NCBI GenBank assembly: GCA_017302255.1
Contig: JAFLDV010000006.1
Coordinates: 62,001 to 126,000 of the forward strand
Reading direction: 5' to 3'
Length of the DNA stretch: 64,000 nucleotides
Origin: Gammaproteobacteria bacterium
GTDB taxonomy: Bacteria > Pseudomonadota > Gammaproteobacteria > Enterobacterales > Alteromonadaceae
The position numbers and the translations under genes were made by a program. Of this stretch, positions 20,058 to 30,204 are shown in pieces (the first letter of the stretch is position 1; each line of letters opens with the position of its first letter). Below the pieces are notes generated by a model. That model was given only the letters and a program-made list of their open reading frames with translations. It made no database searches and was not told the origin of the DNA.

Positions 20058-20348
20058 TCAGCTTTCAAGCGGTAAAAGTGCAAATACGTCGCTTACTAAT
20101 GCCAAAGACTTCAGCTGTTGCGGCGTATTGCGTAATTTCACCTGAATATTGGCTTTGTTTGCTTGGCCGAGTTGTTGTAACAACCAAGCTAAACCAGCTG
20201 TATCGACATGTGCGACCGCAGCAAGGTCAAAAACAATGTCGCCACTGACATTTTTCAACAAGGTAAAAGGCCAAAAATTGACGACAGTGTCGCGATTTAA
20301 TTCACCGGTAAAGGTGATGACCTCATCTTGTTTGACAATATTAAGCAT
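20058..20348 (-). CDS. mlaB: Mla complex STAS-domain protein MlaB
   Basis: 96 aa from the ATG at 20348. Single STAS domain (ITFTGELNRD, VVFDLAAVAHVDTAGLAWLLQQL, with the conserved D-T-A-G segment). MlaB binds the MlaF ATPase and stabilises the inner-membrane MlaFEDB complex. The start overlaps the 3' end of mlaC by 8 bp. Last gene of the mla operon. Confidence 0.93.
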   Translation of the reverse strand: MLNIVKQDEVITFTGELNRDTVVNFWPFTLLKNVSGDIVFDLAAVAHVDTAGLAWLLQQLGQANKANIQVKLRNTPQQLKSLALVSDVFALLPLES

Positions 20349-21009
20349 TTTTTGCTTTCTCAGGCGCTTTGATTGGCGCTTTTGCTTTCTCATCTAACAG
20401 AGTTGCGACGCTCTTCAAGCCTTGTTGACGGATCAGGCTGCCGAATTCAGAACGTTTACTGTCTAACAATGAAATACCTTCAGCAACCATATCAAACACC
20501 AACCAATTGTTGGCATCTTTCATCCGACGTAATTTAAACTCGATTTTGATGTCAGGTTTGCCTGGATCAATAACGCGAGTTTTAATTGTGATGATTTTTT
20601 TACTCGGATCCAGCGGCGCACCCGGTTCAATAATCACTTTTTGGTCACGGTATTGGGTAAATACGCCAGCATAAGTACCAACCATATAGTTCTGGAAGGC
20701 GACAACGAAAGTATTAAAATCTTCTTTCGGTACTGTGTTTAATTTCACAGAATTACCAATCACATAACCTGCAGCGTAACGGCTATCAATGTATGGAACT
20801 AGTTCCTCAGAGACGATAGTGCGTAGGATCTCAGGATTCTTTTTAATTTCAGCCTGTTCACGAGCAATACGTTGGAAGGTTTTATCCGCCAACACTTCCA
20901 TCATTTTATATGGGTCGGTATAGGTTGGTACTGCCGCGTCTTGCGCAATCAGCTGAAAACTACCAACAGCAAGCAGCACCAATGCTGCTTTTTTCAAAAG
21001 ATTCTTCAT
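20341..21009 (-). CDS. mlaC: Periplasmic phospholipid-binding protein MlaC
   Basis: 222 aa with a signal peptide (residues 1-22) and the Tol_Tol_Ttg2 domain (DPYKMMEVLADKTFQRIAREQ, YVIGNSVKL, NWLVFDMVAEGISLLDSKRSEF). It shuttles phospholipid between the outer-membrane MlaA complex and MlaFEDB. The Lys/Ala-rich C-terminus (KAKAPIKAPEKAKNA) is an addition. The start overlaps the mlaD stop by one base. Confidence 0.95.
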   Translation of the reverse strand: MKNLLKKAALVLLAVGSFQLIAQDAAVPTYTDPYKMMEVLADKTFQRIAREQAEIKKNPEILRTIVSEELVPYIDSRYAAGYVIGNSVKLNTVPKEDFNTFVVAFQNYMVGTYAGVFTQYRDQKVIIEPGAPLDPSKKIITIKTRVIDPGKPDIKIEFKLRRMKDANNWLVFDMVAEGISLLDSKRSEFGSLIRQQGLKSVATLLDEKAKAPIKAPEKAKNA

Positions 21010-21476
21010 TACGAATTCCCGCGATTAAATAAAAACTGTCCAATTAATTCTTCAAGCACAATTGCGCCCTTGGTATTTTCGACGTAGTCGCCATTTTTCA
21101 AAATGGTTACTGTTTCATCGACAAAACCAGCCTGTAAACCAATGTACTGCTCACCCAATAATCCCGAAGTCAGGATTGCCAGCGAACTAGTTTCCGGAAA
21201 ATTGCTATAACTTGCGTTAATTTCCAGAGTGACGATTGGCTGAAAACTCTCTGGGTCCAACTGGATATCGCTCACGCGCCCCACCACGACACCACCAACT
21301 TTGACCGGCGAGCGCACTTTTAAGCCACCGATGTTTTCGAATTTCGCCAATAATTTGTAGGTTTCATCAGAACCAGTGACGCCAGTATTGGCGACTTTCA
21401 GTGCAAGCAATAACAATGCAGCGATAGCAATCGCAACAAAGGCACCGACGATAACTTCTAACTTACGTGTGGTCAT
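21009..21476 (-). CDS. mlaD: Mla complex MCE-domain protein MlaD
   Basis: About 155 aa from the ATG at 21476 (MTTRKLEVIVGAFVAI). One N-terminal membrane helix, then an MCE domain (FENIGGLKVRSPVKVGGVVVGRV, SGLLGEQYIGLQAG). Six copies form the periplasmic ring through which lipid passes. An in-frame alternative start at 21491 would overlap mlaE. Confidence 0.96.
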   Translation of the reverse strand: MTTRKLEVIVGAFVAIAIAALLLLALKVANTGVTGSDETYKLLAKFENIGGLKVRSPVKVGGVVVGRVSDIQLDPESFQPIVTLEINASYSNFPETSSLAILTSGLLGEQYIGLQAGFVDETVTILKNGDYVENTKGAIVLEELIGQFLFNRGNS

Positions 21477-21480
21477 TTTC

Positions 21481-22260
21481 TTATCCACCAAACATGACAG
21501 CTGTTAAAATAAAATCAAAACCCAGAACAGCAAGCGACGCTGTGACTACTGTTTGTGTCGTCGCTTGGCTTATCCCTTCTGACGTTGGAATTGCATCAAA
21601 CCCTTTGTGCAATGCGATTACTGTGACAATAAAAGCGAATACTGCGCTTTTGATAATGCCATTGACGATATCGTCATAAAAATCAACGTTGGCTTGCATG
21701 GCAGACCAATATCCACCGCCATCGACGCCTAACCAATCAACCCCAACCAAGTGCCCGCCTAAGATACCAACAGCATTAAAAATCAATGCTAACAAAGGCA
21801 TACAGATAACACCTGCCCAGAATCTTGGTGCGATAATCCGCCGAAGTGGATCAACCGCCATCATTTCCATGCTCGATAGCTGTTCAGTTGCTTTCATCAA
21901 ACCGATTTCAGCGGTTAACGCACTCCCAGCACGGCCTGCAAATAGCAATGCGGTAACTACCGGACCCAATTCGCGCAACAAACTCAGAGCGACTAATGGC
22001 CCGAGCATTTGTTCGGCGCCAAATTTCGCTAACACGGTATAACCTTGCAAGGCTAAAACCATGCCGATAAATAACCCAGAGACTAAAATAATTAGCAGCG
22101 ACAGCACACCAACAACATAAAACTGTTTTACATACAACGGCCATGCTTTTACTGGACGCGGACGCCCCCATAAAGCACCGAACAACATCAATGAAGCCCG
22201 GCCTAATCCCTGTATTGTGCCAATTGTCGCGGCGCCTAATTGTTGTAACTTGTTCAACAT
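21481..22260 (-). CDS. mlaE: Mla complex permease MlaE
   Basis: 259 aa with five to six hydrophobic helices and the MlaE signatures [16 protein letters not shown] and [29 protein letters not shown], the latter being the cytosolic coupling segment that touches the MlaF ATPase. The start shares one base with the mlaF stop. Confidence 0.97.
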   Translation of the reverse strand: MLNKLQQLGAATIGTIQGLGRASLMLFGALWGRPRPVKAWPLYVKQFYVVGVLSLLIILVSGLFIGMVLALQGYTVLAKFGAEQMLGPLVALSLLRELGPVVTALLFAGRAGSALTAEIGLMKATEQLSSMEMMAVDPLRRIIAPRFWAGVICMPLLALIFNAVGILGGHLVGVDWLGVDGGGYWSAMQANVDFYDDIVNGIIKSAVFAFIVTVIALHKGFDAIPTSEGISQATTQTVVTASLAVLGFDFILTAVMFGG

Positions 22261-23081
22261 TAGCCCTTCATCTCCATTAATTCCTGTGCATAATCAGCAG
22301 CTTTAAAATGGAATGGTACTGGACCATCTGCCTGCCCTTGCAGGAACTGCTGAACTAATGGGGATTCGTGCTGCAATAACTGAGCAGGAGTACCATGACC
22401 AATCACTTTGCGCTCAGCAACAATGTAAACATAATCAGCAATACTCATCACTTCTGTAACATCGTGAGATACCACGATTGAAGTCATCCCTAACGCATCG
22501 TTAAGTGATTTAATCAGACGAACGATCACACCCATCGAAATTGGATCCTGACCGGCAAATGGTTCATCGTACATAATCAGTTGCGGATCCAAAGCGATAG
22601 CGCGAGCCAAAGCTGCTCGGCGAGCCATACCACCAGACAATTCCGACGGCATTAAATCGCGTGCACCACGTAGACCCACGGCTTCCAACTTCATTAACAC
22701 CATCATCCGAATGATGGCTTCCGGCAATCTAGTGTGCTCACGGATCGGAAATGCCACGTTGTCAAAAACGGACATTTCAGTAAATAAAGCGCCGCTTTGA
22801 AACAACATGCTCATTTTTTTACGAGCTTGGTAAAGTTCGTGGCGTTTTAACGTCGGAATATTTGCGCCATCAAAGACAATAGAACCGGAGTCAGGCTTTA
22901 ACTGCCCGCCGATCAGACGCAATAGCGTTGTTTTTCCAATACCACTTGGTCCCATGATGGCGGTTACTTTGCCACGACTAAACTGCATACTCATGTTGTC
23001 GTAGATAACCCGTTCGCCACGACGAAACGTTAGATTCTGGATGTCAACCAATGGTTTCTCCAAACCGTGCCCCACTCTCAA
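22260..23081 (-). CDS. mlaF: Mla complex ATPase MlaF
   Basis: 273-aa ABC ATPase: Walker [11 protein letters not shown], signature [16 protein letters not shown], Walker [14 protein letters not shown], and the H-loop SHDV. The C-terminal tail ([18 protein letters not shown]) fits the segment that wraps the partner subunit. First gene of mlaFEDCB, divergent from kdsD across a 368-bp spacer. It powers lipid transport that keeps the outer leaflet free of phospholipid. Confidence 0.96.
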   Translation of the reverse strand: MRVGHGLEKPLVDIQNLTFRRGERVIYDNMSMQFSRGKVTAIMGPSGIGKTTLLRLIGGQLKPDSGSIVFDGANIPTLKRHELYQARKKMSMLFQSGALFTEMSVFDNVAFPIREHTRLPEAIIRMMVLMKLEAVGLRGARDLMPSELSGGMARRAALARAIALDPQLIMYDEPFAGQDPISMGVIVRLIKSLNDALGMTSIVVSHDVTEVMSIADYVYIVAERKVIGHGTPAQLLQHESPLVQQFLQGQADGPVPFHFKAADYAQELMEMKG

Positions 23082-23449
23082 TATAAAACTTAACCCAACG
23101 CGCTTCCCTATAATCCATTATCGGGCGAAAAAGCGGCGCGCAATATAAGGTGACAATCCTCTCAAGACAAGATTTCTGTCAGAAAATTTCGTGCATTTTA
23201 ACCTGATTCTTGCAGCACGTCGTCCTATAAAATTGTAATAATCAGTTGCAATTTTCGAACAAACTGCAAAATTCCAAGGTTTTTTTGCAATTCAAAGCAA
23301 TAAGCAGGAAAATGCTTGGCAATTCGCAGTGTTCGGCAATTATATACCAACTGGTATCATATTCCAAGGGCACTTGCATTTTGTCAAAGATAACTGAATT
23401 TCAGCTTAACCGCCCATGAATGTTATTTTTTCGTTAAAGGAGTTGCGCT
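23082..23449. promoter_or_regulatory. Divergent spacer mlaF / kdsD with candidate promoter and palindrome
   Basis: AT-rich 368-bp non-coding spacer. A plausible plus-strand sigma70 promoter is TTGGCA (23316-23321), 18-bp spacer, TTATAT (23340-23345). A perfect inverted repeat ATACCA-AC-TGGTAT (23344-23357) overlaps the -10, a position that suits a repressor. I cannot name the factor. No gene is seen in the spacer. Confidence 0.45.
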
Positions 23450-24418
23450 TTGAGCACTGATTTTTGCGCCATTGGCCATAAAGTTTTAGAGATCGAAACC
23501 AAAGCATTGGCGGATTTACATCGTTATATCGATCAAAGCTTTAGCCAAGCCTGCCAACTAATGATGGATTGCCAAGGCCGAGTCGTGGTCATTGGCATGG
23601 GAAAATCTGGCCATATCGGTAATAAAATCGCCGCAACTCTAGCCTCAACCGGCACGCCAGCATTTTTTGTTCATCCTGGCGAAGCCAGTCACGGCGACCT
23701 CGGCATGATCACTGACAAAGATATTGTCTTGGCACTGTCGAATTCAGGCGAAACTGACGAAGTAATCAAACTTCTTCCGGTGTTAAAACGCATCGGAATC
23801 TCAATCATCGCGGTAACTGGCAATCCGCAATCGACCTTAGCAAGACTGGCTGAAGTTCACTTATGCGTGAAAGTTGAACAAGAAGCATGCCCACTCGGAC
23901 TTGCACCTACGGCATCAACGACCGCAGCATTAGCCATGGGTGACGCCTTAGCAGTCGCATTATTGGAAGCTCGCGGATTTTCTGCTGATGATTTTGCGTT
24001 ATCACATCCAGGCGGTAGCCTGGGCCGGCGCCTGTTATTGCGTATTGCTGATGTAATGCACAAAGACGAGCAAATCCCGCTGGTTTCAGCTCAAGCAAGC
24101 ATCAAACAAGCGCTGTTAGAAATTTCAGCCAAAGGCCTTGGCATGACAGGGATCCAAGCGGCTGATGGCAGCTTGGCCGGTATCTTTACCGATGGCGATT
24201 TACGCCGCATCCTCGACCTTCGGGTCGACATCCATCAAACCAGCATTGCTGAAGTGATGACGAAAAATTGCATTACAGCGAAAGCAGAAATGCTTGCTGC
24301 AGAAGCATTAAAAATCATGGAAACTAAAAAAATCAATAGCTTACTTGTCGTGGATGCTGACAATATAGTGATTGGTGCTTTTAACATGCATGATTTACTA
24401 CGAGCCGGAGTTTTATAA
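23450..24418 (+). CDS. kdsD: Arabinose-5-phosphate isomerase
   Basis: Makes D-arabinose 5-phosphate from ribulose 5-phosphate, the first step towards Kdo of LPS. The 322-aa protein has an N-terminal SIS domain (VVIGMGKSGHIGNKIAATLASTGTPA; LSNSGETDEV) and two C-terminal CBS domains (from about residue 205; IFTDGDLRR, INSLLVVDADN). The start is TTG with AAAGGAG 7 bp upstream. No yrbG-type antiporter precedes it, unlike E. coli. One base overlaps the next gene. Confidence 0.96.
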   Translation: MSTDFCAIGHKVLEIETKALADLHRYIDQSFSQACQLMMDCQGRVVVIGMGKSGHIGNKIAATLASTGTPAFFVHPGEASHGDLGMITDKDIVLALSNSGETDEVIKLLPVLKRIGISIIAVTGNPQSTLARLAEVHLCVKVEQEACPLGLAPTASTTAALAMGDALAVALLEARGFSADDFALSHPGGSLGRRLLLRIADVMHKDEQIPLVSAQASIKQALLEISAKGLGMTGIQAADGSLAGIFTDGDLRRILDLRVDIHQTSIAEVMTKNCITAKAEMLAAEALKIMETKKINSLLVVDADNIVIGAFNMHDLLRAGVL

Positions 24419-24975
24419 TGAGCCAGTTATTTAGCGAGCTTTATCAACCAGTTGCCGAATCAGTGCAGCAAAAGGCTCGTCAAATTCGCTTGCTGATCTG
24501 TGACGTGGATGGGGTATTTTCCGATGGCCGCATTTATTTGGGCAATCAAGGTGAAGAGCTAAAAGCCTTCCATACTCGCGATGGTTATGGCGTCAAAGCT
24601 CTTCGCCAAGCTGGCATTGAAGTCGCAGTGATCACCGGCCGCACCTCAAGCATTGTTGCCAAACGCATGCAATCTCTCACTGTTCAGCATGTATACCAAG
24701 GCCAAGAAGACAAAATTCCTGCTTATAACGAGCTCAAACAACAACTGCAGCTAAAAGATGAAGAAATTGCTTATATCGGCGACGATTTATCCGATTGGGC
24801 GGTGATGCAGCATGTTGGGCTAAGCGTCGCGGTGCACGATGCACATCCGTTATTAGCAAAACACGCAGACTATCGCACCCTATTGTCTGGTGGTTTTGGC
24901 GCAGTGCGGGAACTTGCTGACTTTTTGCTAATCAGTCAGGATAAGTTTCAGCAATTTAATGGAAGCAGCACATGA
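24418..24975 (+). CDS. kdsC: Kdo-8-phosphate phosphatase
   Basis: 185-aa HAD-superfamily C0-type phosphatase. Nucleophile and acid/base Asp29 and Asp31 are in CDVDGVFSDG; motif II is in VITGRTS; motif III/IV is in IGDDLSDWAVM. It removes phosphate from Kdo8P to give Kdo. It overlaps lptC by 4 bp. Confidence 0.97.
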   Translation: MSQLFSELYQPVAESVQQKARQIRLLICDVDGVFSDGRIYLGNQGEELKAFHTRDGYGVKALRQAGIEVAVITGRTSSIVAKRMQSLTVQHVYQGQEDKIPAYNELKQQLQLKDEEIAYIGDDLSDWAVMQHVGLSVAVHDAHPLLAKHADYRTLLSGGFGAVRELADFLLISQDKFQQFNGSST

Positions 24976-25526
24976 TTCGGCAATTCTTTTGGTTAGTGAT
25001 AGTTATCGCCTGCGGTGCTGTGCTTTATAGTTGGATAGAAGCAGAAAACACCCCCAAACAACTGCACGTCGAACGTGAATTAGTGCCAGACTATGTAGCC
25101 TATGAACTGATTCGTAGTAGTTTTGATAAAAACGGTAACATCTCAGGTTTGATTCGCGCCAAGCAAATGGCGCAATATGAGCAACTTGGCCAAATACAAT
25201 TTGAGCAACCGGCATATAGCATTTATGAAGCCGAACTGCCGCACTGGCAAATCAGCGCTGACACTGGCGTGATGTATGTCGACGATAAAGTATTACTCGA
25301 GCAAAATGTGGTTGTTGATAACCTACAACCTAACGAGTTATTCCAGAAAATGGAAACACCACAACTGGAGTATCTGCTCGATAGCCAACGCCTACAAACT
25401 AATGCTGGCGTAGAAATCACTGGCGATGGTTTTGCAATTCAAGGTCAGGGCGTTACAATCGAGCTATTGACCAAGCAGATCACGCTCAAACAACATAACG
25501 GGACTATTTACCGCAATGAACCATAA
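24972..25526 (+). CDS. lptC: LPS export protein LptC
   Basis: 184 aa: one N-terminal membrane helix (FFWLVIVIACGAVLYSWI) and a periplasmic beta-jellyroll domain (YSIYEAELPHWQISADTGVMY). It passes LPS from LptB2FG to LptA. It overlaps lptA by 11 bp. Confidence 0.94.
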   Translation: MIRQFFWLVIVIACGAVLYSWIEAENTPKQLHVERELVPDYVAYELIRSSFDKNGNISGLIRAKQMAQYEQLGQIQFEQPAYSIYEAELPHWQISADTGVMYVDDKVLLEQNVVVDNLQPNELFQKMETPQLEYLLDSQRLQTNAGVEITGDGFAIQGQGVTIELLTKQITLKQHNGTIYRNEP

Positions 25527-26019
25527 ATTATTAATCACTGTTGCCATAACAATGTTGGCGTTCGGTGGTTTTCCGTCAATATCGTTCGCAAAAAATAGCG
25601 ATTTTGAGCAGTCTGTGAATGTAACTGCCAATAAATTCGGCGGCAGTTTAGATGATAAAACATTGATTTATAGTGGAAATGTTTCTGTATCCCAAGGTAC
25701 ATTGCTGATCAAAGCCGACAAATTAGTAATCGATAGTTCTGCTGGGAAAGGAAAAGAAGTATTTATCGCTAGTGGCGAGCCAGCGGTTTACTCACAAACG
25801 CTTGAAGGGGATAAACCGATTCAAGCCAATGCCAATGAAATTCGATATGATTTCGCGACTCGTGTATTGACCTTAACTGGCAAAGCAGAAATCAACCAAA
25901 GTGGCTCCTTGGTGCAAAGCGCCAAAATCCAATATGATTTGGAAAAACAAACTCTTAATGCCGAAAGCGGTGGCAAAGAAGAGCGCGTAAGCACCATTTT
26001 TACACCAGAGAAAAAATAA
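25516..26019 (+). CDS. lptA: LPS transport periplasmic protein LptA
   Basis: 167 aa with a signal peptide (about residues 1-26) and the OstA-like jellyroll ([54 protein letters not shown]). It forms the periplasmic bridge for LPS between LptC and LptD. Part of the kdsD–lptB run. Confidence 0.95.
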   Translation: MNHKLLITVAITMLAFGGFPSISFAKNSDFEQSVNVTANKFGGSLDDKTLIYSGNVSVSQGTLLIKADKLVIDSSAGKGKEVFIASGEPAVYSQTLEGDKPIQANANEIRYDFATRVLTLTGKAEINQSGSLVQSAKIQYDLEKQTLNAESGGKEERVSTIFTPEKK

Positions 26020-26020
26020 T

Positions 26021-26746
26021 TTGAAAACCTTGCTTGTATCGCATTTGGCGAAAAGTTACAAAGGTCGCCAAGTCGTTAAAGACGTCAGCCTCACCGTCAA
26101 CTCAGGTCAAATTGTTGGTCTACTCGGCCCAAACGGCGCCGGCAAGACCACCACATTTTATATGATTGTCGGTTTGGTGCCTTCGGACAAAGGGCAAATC
26201 ACCTTGGGTGGTCAAGACATCACCTTTGAACCAATTCACGCGCGCGCTCGGCTTGGTATCGGCTATCTGCCGCAAGAGAGCTCGATTTTTCGCAAACTCA
26301 CCGTTTTCGATAATTTGATGGCAGTCTTGCAAACGCGTAAAGAGCTTTCGAGTACGCAACGCGAACAACAAGCTGATGAACTGTTAGACGAATTTAATAT
26401 TACTCATATTCGAAATAGTCTCGGCATGAGTTTGTCTGGTGGTGAACGGCGTCGTGTTGAAATTGCACGAGCGCTTGCAGCAAACCCGGCGTTTATTCTG
26501 CTTGATGAGCCTTTTGCTGGCGTTGATCCTATTTCGGTGTTGGATATCAAAAAGATCATTCAGCACCTGCGTAACCGCGGTATCGGTGTATTGATTACCG
26601 ACCATAATGTGCGCGAAACCCTTGATGTTTGTGAAGTCGCCTACATAGTTAGCCATGGGGAACTCATTGCATCTGGATCCCCTGCTGATGTTCTGGCCAA
26701 CCAGCAGGTCAGAGATGTATACCTAGGTGAGCAATTCAGGCTATAG
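26021..26746 (+). CDS. lptB: LPS export ATPase LptB
   Basis: 241-aa ABC ATPase. Walker A is [10 protein letters not shown] at about residues 36-45, the Q-loop region is [20 protein letters not shown], the signature is [16 protein letters not shown], and Walker B is [13 protein letters not shown]. It starts with TTG, 1 bp after the lptA stop, so translation is probably coupled. Confidence 0.97.
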   Translation: MKTLLVSHLAKSYKGRQVVKDVSLTVNSGQIVGLLGPNGAGKTTTFYMIVGLVPSDKGQITLGGQDITFEPIHARARLGIGYLPQESSIFRKLTVFDNLMAVLQTRKELSSTQREQQADELLDEFNITHIRNSLGMSLSGGERRRVEIARALAANPAFILLDEPFAGVDPISVLDIKKIIQHLRNRGIGVLITDHNVRETLDVCEVAYIVSHGELIASGSPADVLANQQVRDVYLGEQFRL

Positions 26747-26795
26747 TTAGCAAAAAACCGGCCTCAGGCTGGTGGTCAGGAGTGACAGGAAGTAC

Positions 26796-28286
26796 ATGAA
26801 GCCATCTTTACAACTTCGGCTTGGACAGCAACTTACAATGACTCCACAGCTGCAGCAAGCTATCAAGCTGCTGCAATTGTCGACTATTGAGTTGCAACAA
26901 GAAATCCAAGAAGCCCTCGAAGCAAATCCATTGCTCGAGGCCGAAGATGATTACAATTTTGGGGAAGCCCCTGTTCAAAATGATATGAACAGCCAAGATC
27001 GCGAACCCCAAGGCGAAACCGAAAGTTACTCGCAAGATGAGCTCTACGAACCGGAAATCCCGGATAGCAGCGAATCGATGACCGAACAGAATATCAAAGA
27101 AGATTTGCCCCTTGATAGCAACTGGGATGATCTGGTCAGTGCCGCCCCTGTTGCGAACACCTATAACGGTGAAGAGGATATGGTGTTTCAAGGGGAAACC
27201 ACGGAAACACTTCAAGACTATCTGCGCTGGCAGATGCAACTCACTCCATTTTCTGAAACCGACCGAACAATTGCCGAAATTATTATCGAAGCCATCGATG
27301 AATCGGGCTTGTTAACCATCAGCTGCGATGAAATTTTAGAATCCCTTGGAATGCCTGAGGTCGAAGCCGATGAAGTCGAAGCCGTGATTAAACGGATTCA
27401 ACTCTTTGATCCAGTTGGGGTTGGTGCACGGACTATCCAAGAATGTTTGTTAGTTCAGCTAAAACAATTTGATCCTAAAACACCTTATTTATCTGAGACT
27501 TGCGAAATAATTCGCGAATATGCTGATTATTTAGCCAATCGCGATTTCCGTTCTTTGATGCGAGTGACTAAACTCAAAGAAGAAGAACTGCGCGAGGTGA
27601 TGCGATTAATTCACAGTCTGAACCCAAGACCTGGGGCAGACGTGATCCGTGAGGAACAGCAGTATACAATTCCTGATGTCTCGGTGAAAAAAATCAAAGG
27701 TCGTTGGGTAGTTGAACTTAACCCAGATGCCTTCCCGAAAATCAGAATTAACGAACAGTATGCGGCGATGTCGCGGCAAGTTCGTAACTCATCGGACAGT
27801 CAATTTATTCGGTCGCACTTGCAGGAAGCCAAGTGGTTTTTGAAAAGTTTAGAAAGTCGGAATGAAACGCTGCTTAAAGTCGCGAACTGTATTGTTCAGC
27901 AACAGCAGGCATTTTTCGAACATGGCGAAGAGGCCATGAAACCGATGGTACTGAATGATGTTGCAGAAATGGTAGGCATGCATGAATCGACTATTTCGCG
28001 GGTGACCACCCAGAAATTTATGCATACCCCGAAAGGAATTTTTGAACTTAAATACTTTTTCTCTAGTCATGTAAGTACAGAGAGTGGTGGCGAGTGCTCT
28101 TCAACCGCCATTAGAGCCTTTATTAAAAAATTGGTGGCAGCGGAAAATCCGGCCAAGCCGTTAAGTGACAGCCGGATGGCAGAAATTCTTTCTGAGCAAG
28201 GGATCAACGTGGCTCGGCGCACAATCGCCAAGTACCGTGAGTCTTTGTATATTCCGCCGTCAAATCAGCGCAAGAGCTTGCTTTAA
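26796..28286 (+). CDS. rpoN: RNA polymerase sigma-54 factor
   Basis: 496 aa from the ATG at 26796 (AGGAAG upstream); the frame extends 8 codons to a GTG that lacks support. Region I is Gln/Leu-rich ([18 protein letters not shown]), followed by an acidic region II, the core-binding domain, an HTH ([32 protein letters not shown]) and the RpoN box [10 protein letters not shown] near the C-terminus. Needed for enhancer-dependent transcription of nitrogen and motility genes. It lies directly downstream of lptB, as in E. coli. Confidence 0.98.
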   Translation: MKPSLQLRLGQQLTMTPQLQQAIKLLQLSTIELQQEIQEALEANPLLEAEDDYNFGEAPVQNDMNSQDREPQGETESYSQDELYEPEIPDSSESMTEQNIKEDLPLDSNWDDLVSAAPVANTYNGEEDMVFQGETTETLQDYLRWQMQLTPFSETDRTIAEIIIEAIDESGLLTISCDEILESLGMPEVEADEVEAVIKRIQLFDPVGVGARTIQECLLVQLKQFDPKTPYLSETCEIIREYADYLANRDFRSLMRVTKLKEEELREVMRLIHSLNPRPGADVIREEQQYTIPDVSVKKIKGRWVVELNPDAFPKIRINEQYAAMSRQVRNSSDSQFIRSHLQEAKWFLKSLESRNETLLKVANCIVQQQQAFFEHGEEAMKPMVLNDVAEMVGMHESTISRVTTQKFMHTPKGIFELKYFFSSHVSTESGGECSSTAIRAFIKKLVAAENPAKPLSDSRMAEILSEQGINVARRTIAKYRESLYIPPSNQRKSLL

Positions 28287-28311
28287 GTGCTCATCAAAGA
28301 AGGAAATGTCT

Positions 28312-28599
28312 ATGCAAATTAATCTTACTGGCCGTCATGTAGAAATTACTGAAGCACTAAAAGAGTATGTAGACGTCAAGTTTGCAAAACTAGAACGACA
28401 TTTTGACCACATTAACAATGTGCATGTAATTCTCAATGTGGAAAAACTCAAACAAATCGCCGAAGCGAAAGTGCATTTAAACGGCGGAGAGGTGTTTGCA
28501 CTCTGTGAAGATGATAATATGTACGCCGCCATCGACCAGCTGATCGACAAGTTAGATCGCCAGGTTATTAAACATAAAGAGAAAATTTCTCGTCACTGA
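28312..28599 (+). CDS. hpf: Ribosome hibernation promoting factor, short form
   Basis: 95 aa from the ATG at 28312, which is 6 bp after AGAAGGAA; the nearby ATG at 28306 touches the ribosome site. The open frame extends far upstream into rpoN, but that part is a shadow. Core: VEITEALKEYVDVKFAKLERHFD, MYAAIDQLIDKLDRQ. It binds the ribosomal decoding centre and supports 100S dimer formation in stationary phase. Confidence 0.95.
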   Translation: MQINLTGRHVEITEALKEYVDVKFAKLERHFDHINNVHVILNVEKLKQIAEAKVHLNGGEVFALCEDDNMYAAIDQLIDKLDRQVIKHKEKISRH

Positions 28600-28610
28600 A
28601 ATCAGGACTT

Positions 28611-29081
28611 ATGAACTTAAGCTCAATGTTATCGGAGGACTGCACGAAAAGTGCGGTCCTTTTTACTAGCAAAAAACGCATTCTGGAGTACATCGCTGAG
28701 ATTTCCCATCAGCGGATGCCCGAATTGGCCGAATCAACCGTGTTCGAAGCCTTGATGGCTCGTGAGAAACTCGGATCTACAGGGATCGGCGGAGGTATTG
28801 CCATTCCACACGGCAAACTTAAAGGGGTCACAACCCCAGTACTGATTTTCGTGGTCAGCCAAGACACCATCGCCTTTGATGCAATCGACAATCAGCCGGT
28901 AGATATCTTCTGCGCCATTTTAATTCCCGAAAATCAATGCCAAACCCATCTGACTACTCTGGCGGCCATTGCTCGGTTGTTAAGTCAAAAAGAGTTAACG
29001 AAGAAAATCAGGCAGGCGAGTACCGACCATGAGCTGTATCAGTTGCTACTCAGTCATGCTGAAAGCGGAGCTAGCAAATGA
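28611..29081 (+). CDS. ptsN: Nitrogen-PTS enzyme IIA (EIIA-Ntr)
   Basis: 156 aa; the phosphorylated His is in GGGIAIPHGKL. Partner of NPr and PtsP; in E. coli it controls potassium channels and KdpDE. The N-terminus LSSMLSEDCTKSAVLFTSKKR aligns with the known family, so the ATG at 28611 (CAGGA just upstream) is right even though the first codons contain a terminator-like hairpin. It overlaps rapZ by 4 bp. Confidence 0.95.
   Translation: MNLSSMLSEDCTKSAVLFTSKKRILEYIAEISHQRMPELAESTVFEALMAREKLGSTGIGGGIAIPHGKLKGVTTPVLIFVVSQDTIAFDAIDNQPVDIFCAILIPENQCQTHLTTLAAIARLLSQKELTKKIRQASTDHELYQLLLSHAESGASK
28636..28664 (+). terminator. Terminator-like hairpin inside the 5' end of ptsN
   Basis: aggactgcac-gaaaa-gtgcggtcct forms a 10-bp stem (one G·U pair) followed by five T. 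It starts 25 bp into the ptsN coding region. It has the form of an intrinsic terminator and could reduce transcription from rpoN-hpf into ptsN-rapZ-ptsO. Activity is not proven, and translating ribosomes would compete with folding. Confidence 0.5.
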
Positions 29082-29935
29082 AACTCTTAGTTGTCAGCGG
29101 TAGATCAGGCTCCGGTAAATCCGTAGCTCTGCGAGTAATGGAAGACTTGGGTTACTACTGTGTTGACAACATCCCAGTCAACTTACTGCCAACTTTGGCA
29201 AATGCCGTAATGGGCCAGTATGAACGGGTGGCTGTCAGTATTGATGTGAGGAACTTACCGCAAGATCCTGACGAGCTTACCGAAATTCTCTCCTATTTAC
29301 CGCGTAAAGTTGATTTAACTATTCTGTACCTTGATGCTGACCATATCAGCCTCATCAAACGCTTCAGTGAGACACGTCGACTACACCCGTTGTCACATCA
29401 AGCGATGTCATTGGACGAAGCTATTCAACGCGAGCAGCAGCTGTTAGATCCGATTTCAAGCCGTGCCGATCTGTATATTGATACGACAGAGCTCAATGTG
29501 CATCAGCTTGCAGAGCAGTTGCGCGAGCGCATCCTTGGACAAAAAACTGGTCGCCTCGTTATTTTATTTGAGTCATTCGGCTTTAAATACGGTATTCCAA
29601 AAGATGCGGACTATGTGTTTGACGCGCGGTTTTTACCGAACCCACATTGGGAACCCGAGTTAAAGATATTGACGGGCCTTGACCAACCAGTAAAAGATTA
29701 TCTCGAAGCGCAGCCGGTGGTAGCTAAATACACATGGCAAATCAATAGTTTTATCAACACTTGGTTGCCCCATTTAGAACGCAACAATCGCAGCTATTTG
29801 ACTATTGCGGTCGGCTGTACAGGTGGTCAGCACCGCTCTGTGTATATTGTTGAATGCTTAGCAGAAAGCTTCAGAGCGCTGCGTGAAGACGTGCAAGTCC
29901 GTCATCGTGAACTAGTGAGACATCATGCCAAATAG
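29078..29935 (+). CDS. rapZ: RNase adapter protein RapZ
   Basis: 285 aa. Walker A GRSGSGKS is at residues 8-15, DVRNLP and [17 protein letters not shown] follow, and the C-terminal domain has [16 protein letters not shown]. In E. coli RapZ binds glucosamine-6-phosphate and directs RNase E to GlmZ. It overlaps ptsN by 4 bp and ptsO by 11 bp. Confidence 0.97.
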   Translation: MKLLVVSGRSGSGKSVALRVMEDLGYYCVDNIPVNLLPTLANAVMGQYERVAVSIDVRNLPQDPDELTEILSYLPRKVDLTILYLDADHISLIKRFSETRRLHPLSHQAMSLDEAIQREQQLLDPISSRADLYIDTTELNVHQLAEQLRERILGQKTGRLVILFESFGFKYGIPKDADYVFDARFLPNPHWEPELKILTGLDQPVKDYLEAQPVVAKYTWQINSFINTWLPHLERNNRSYLTIAVGCTGGQHRSVYIVECLAESFRALREDVQVRHRELVRHHAK

Positions 29936-30200
29936 CTTTAAAGCCACTGTCACCATCGTCAATCAATTAGGCTTACATGCTCGTGCCGCCACCAAATTGG
30001 TCCAGCTATGTCGCCAATTCGACGCTCAAATTGAATTACAGCAAGAAGGTCGATCTGCAGATGCTAGTAGCGTCTTAGCCTTACTGATGCTAGCCAGTAG
30101 CAAAGGTAAAAATGTTGATGTCGTCACGACTGGCCCGCAAGCAGAAACTGCATTGCAGGCGGTGGTCGGATTGATTGAAAACGGCTTTGATGAGAATTGA
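29925..30200 (+). CDS. ptsO: Phosphocarrier protein NPr
   Basis: 91-aa HPr-like protein; the phosphorylated His is in [16 protein letters not shown]. It carries phosphate from PtsP to PtsN. Last gene of the rpoN operon. Its stop is only 4 bp from the stop of the convergent antiporter gene, with no hairpin between them. Confidence 0.95.
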   Translation: MPNSFKATVTIVNQLGLHARAATKLVQLCRQFDAQIELQQEGRSADASSVLALLMLASSKGKNVDVVTTGPQAETALQAVVGLIENGFDEN

Positions 30201-30204
30201 TTGT

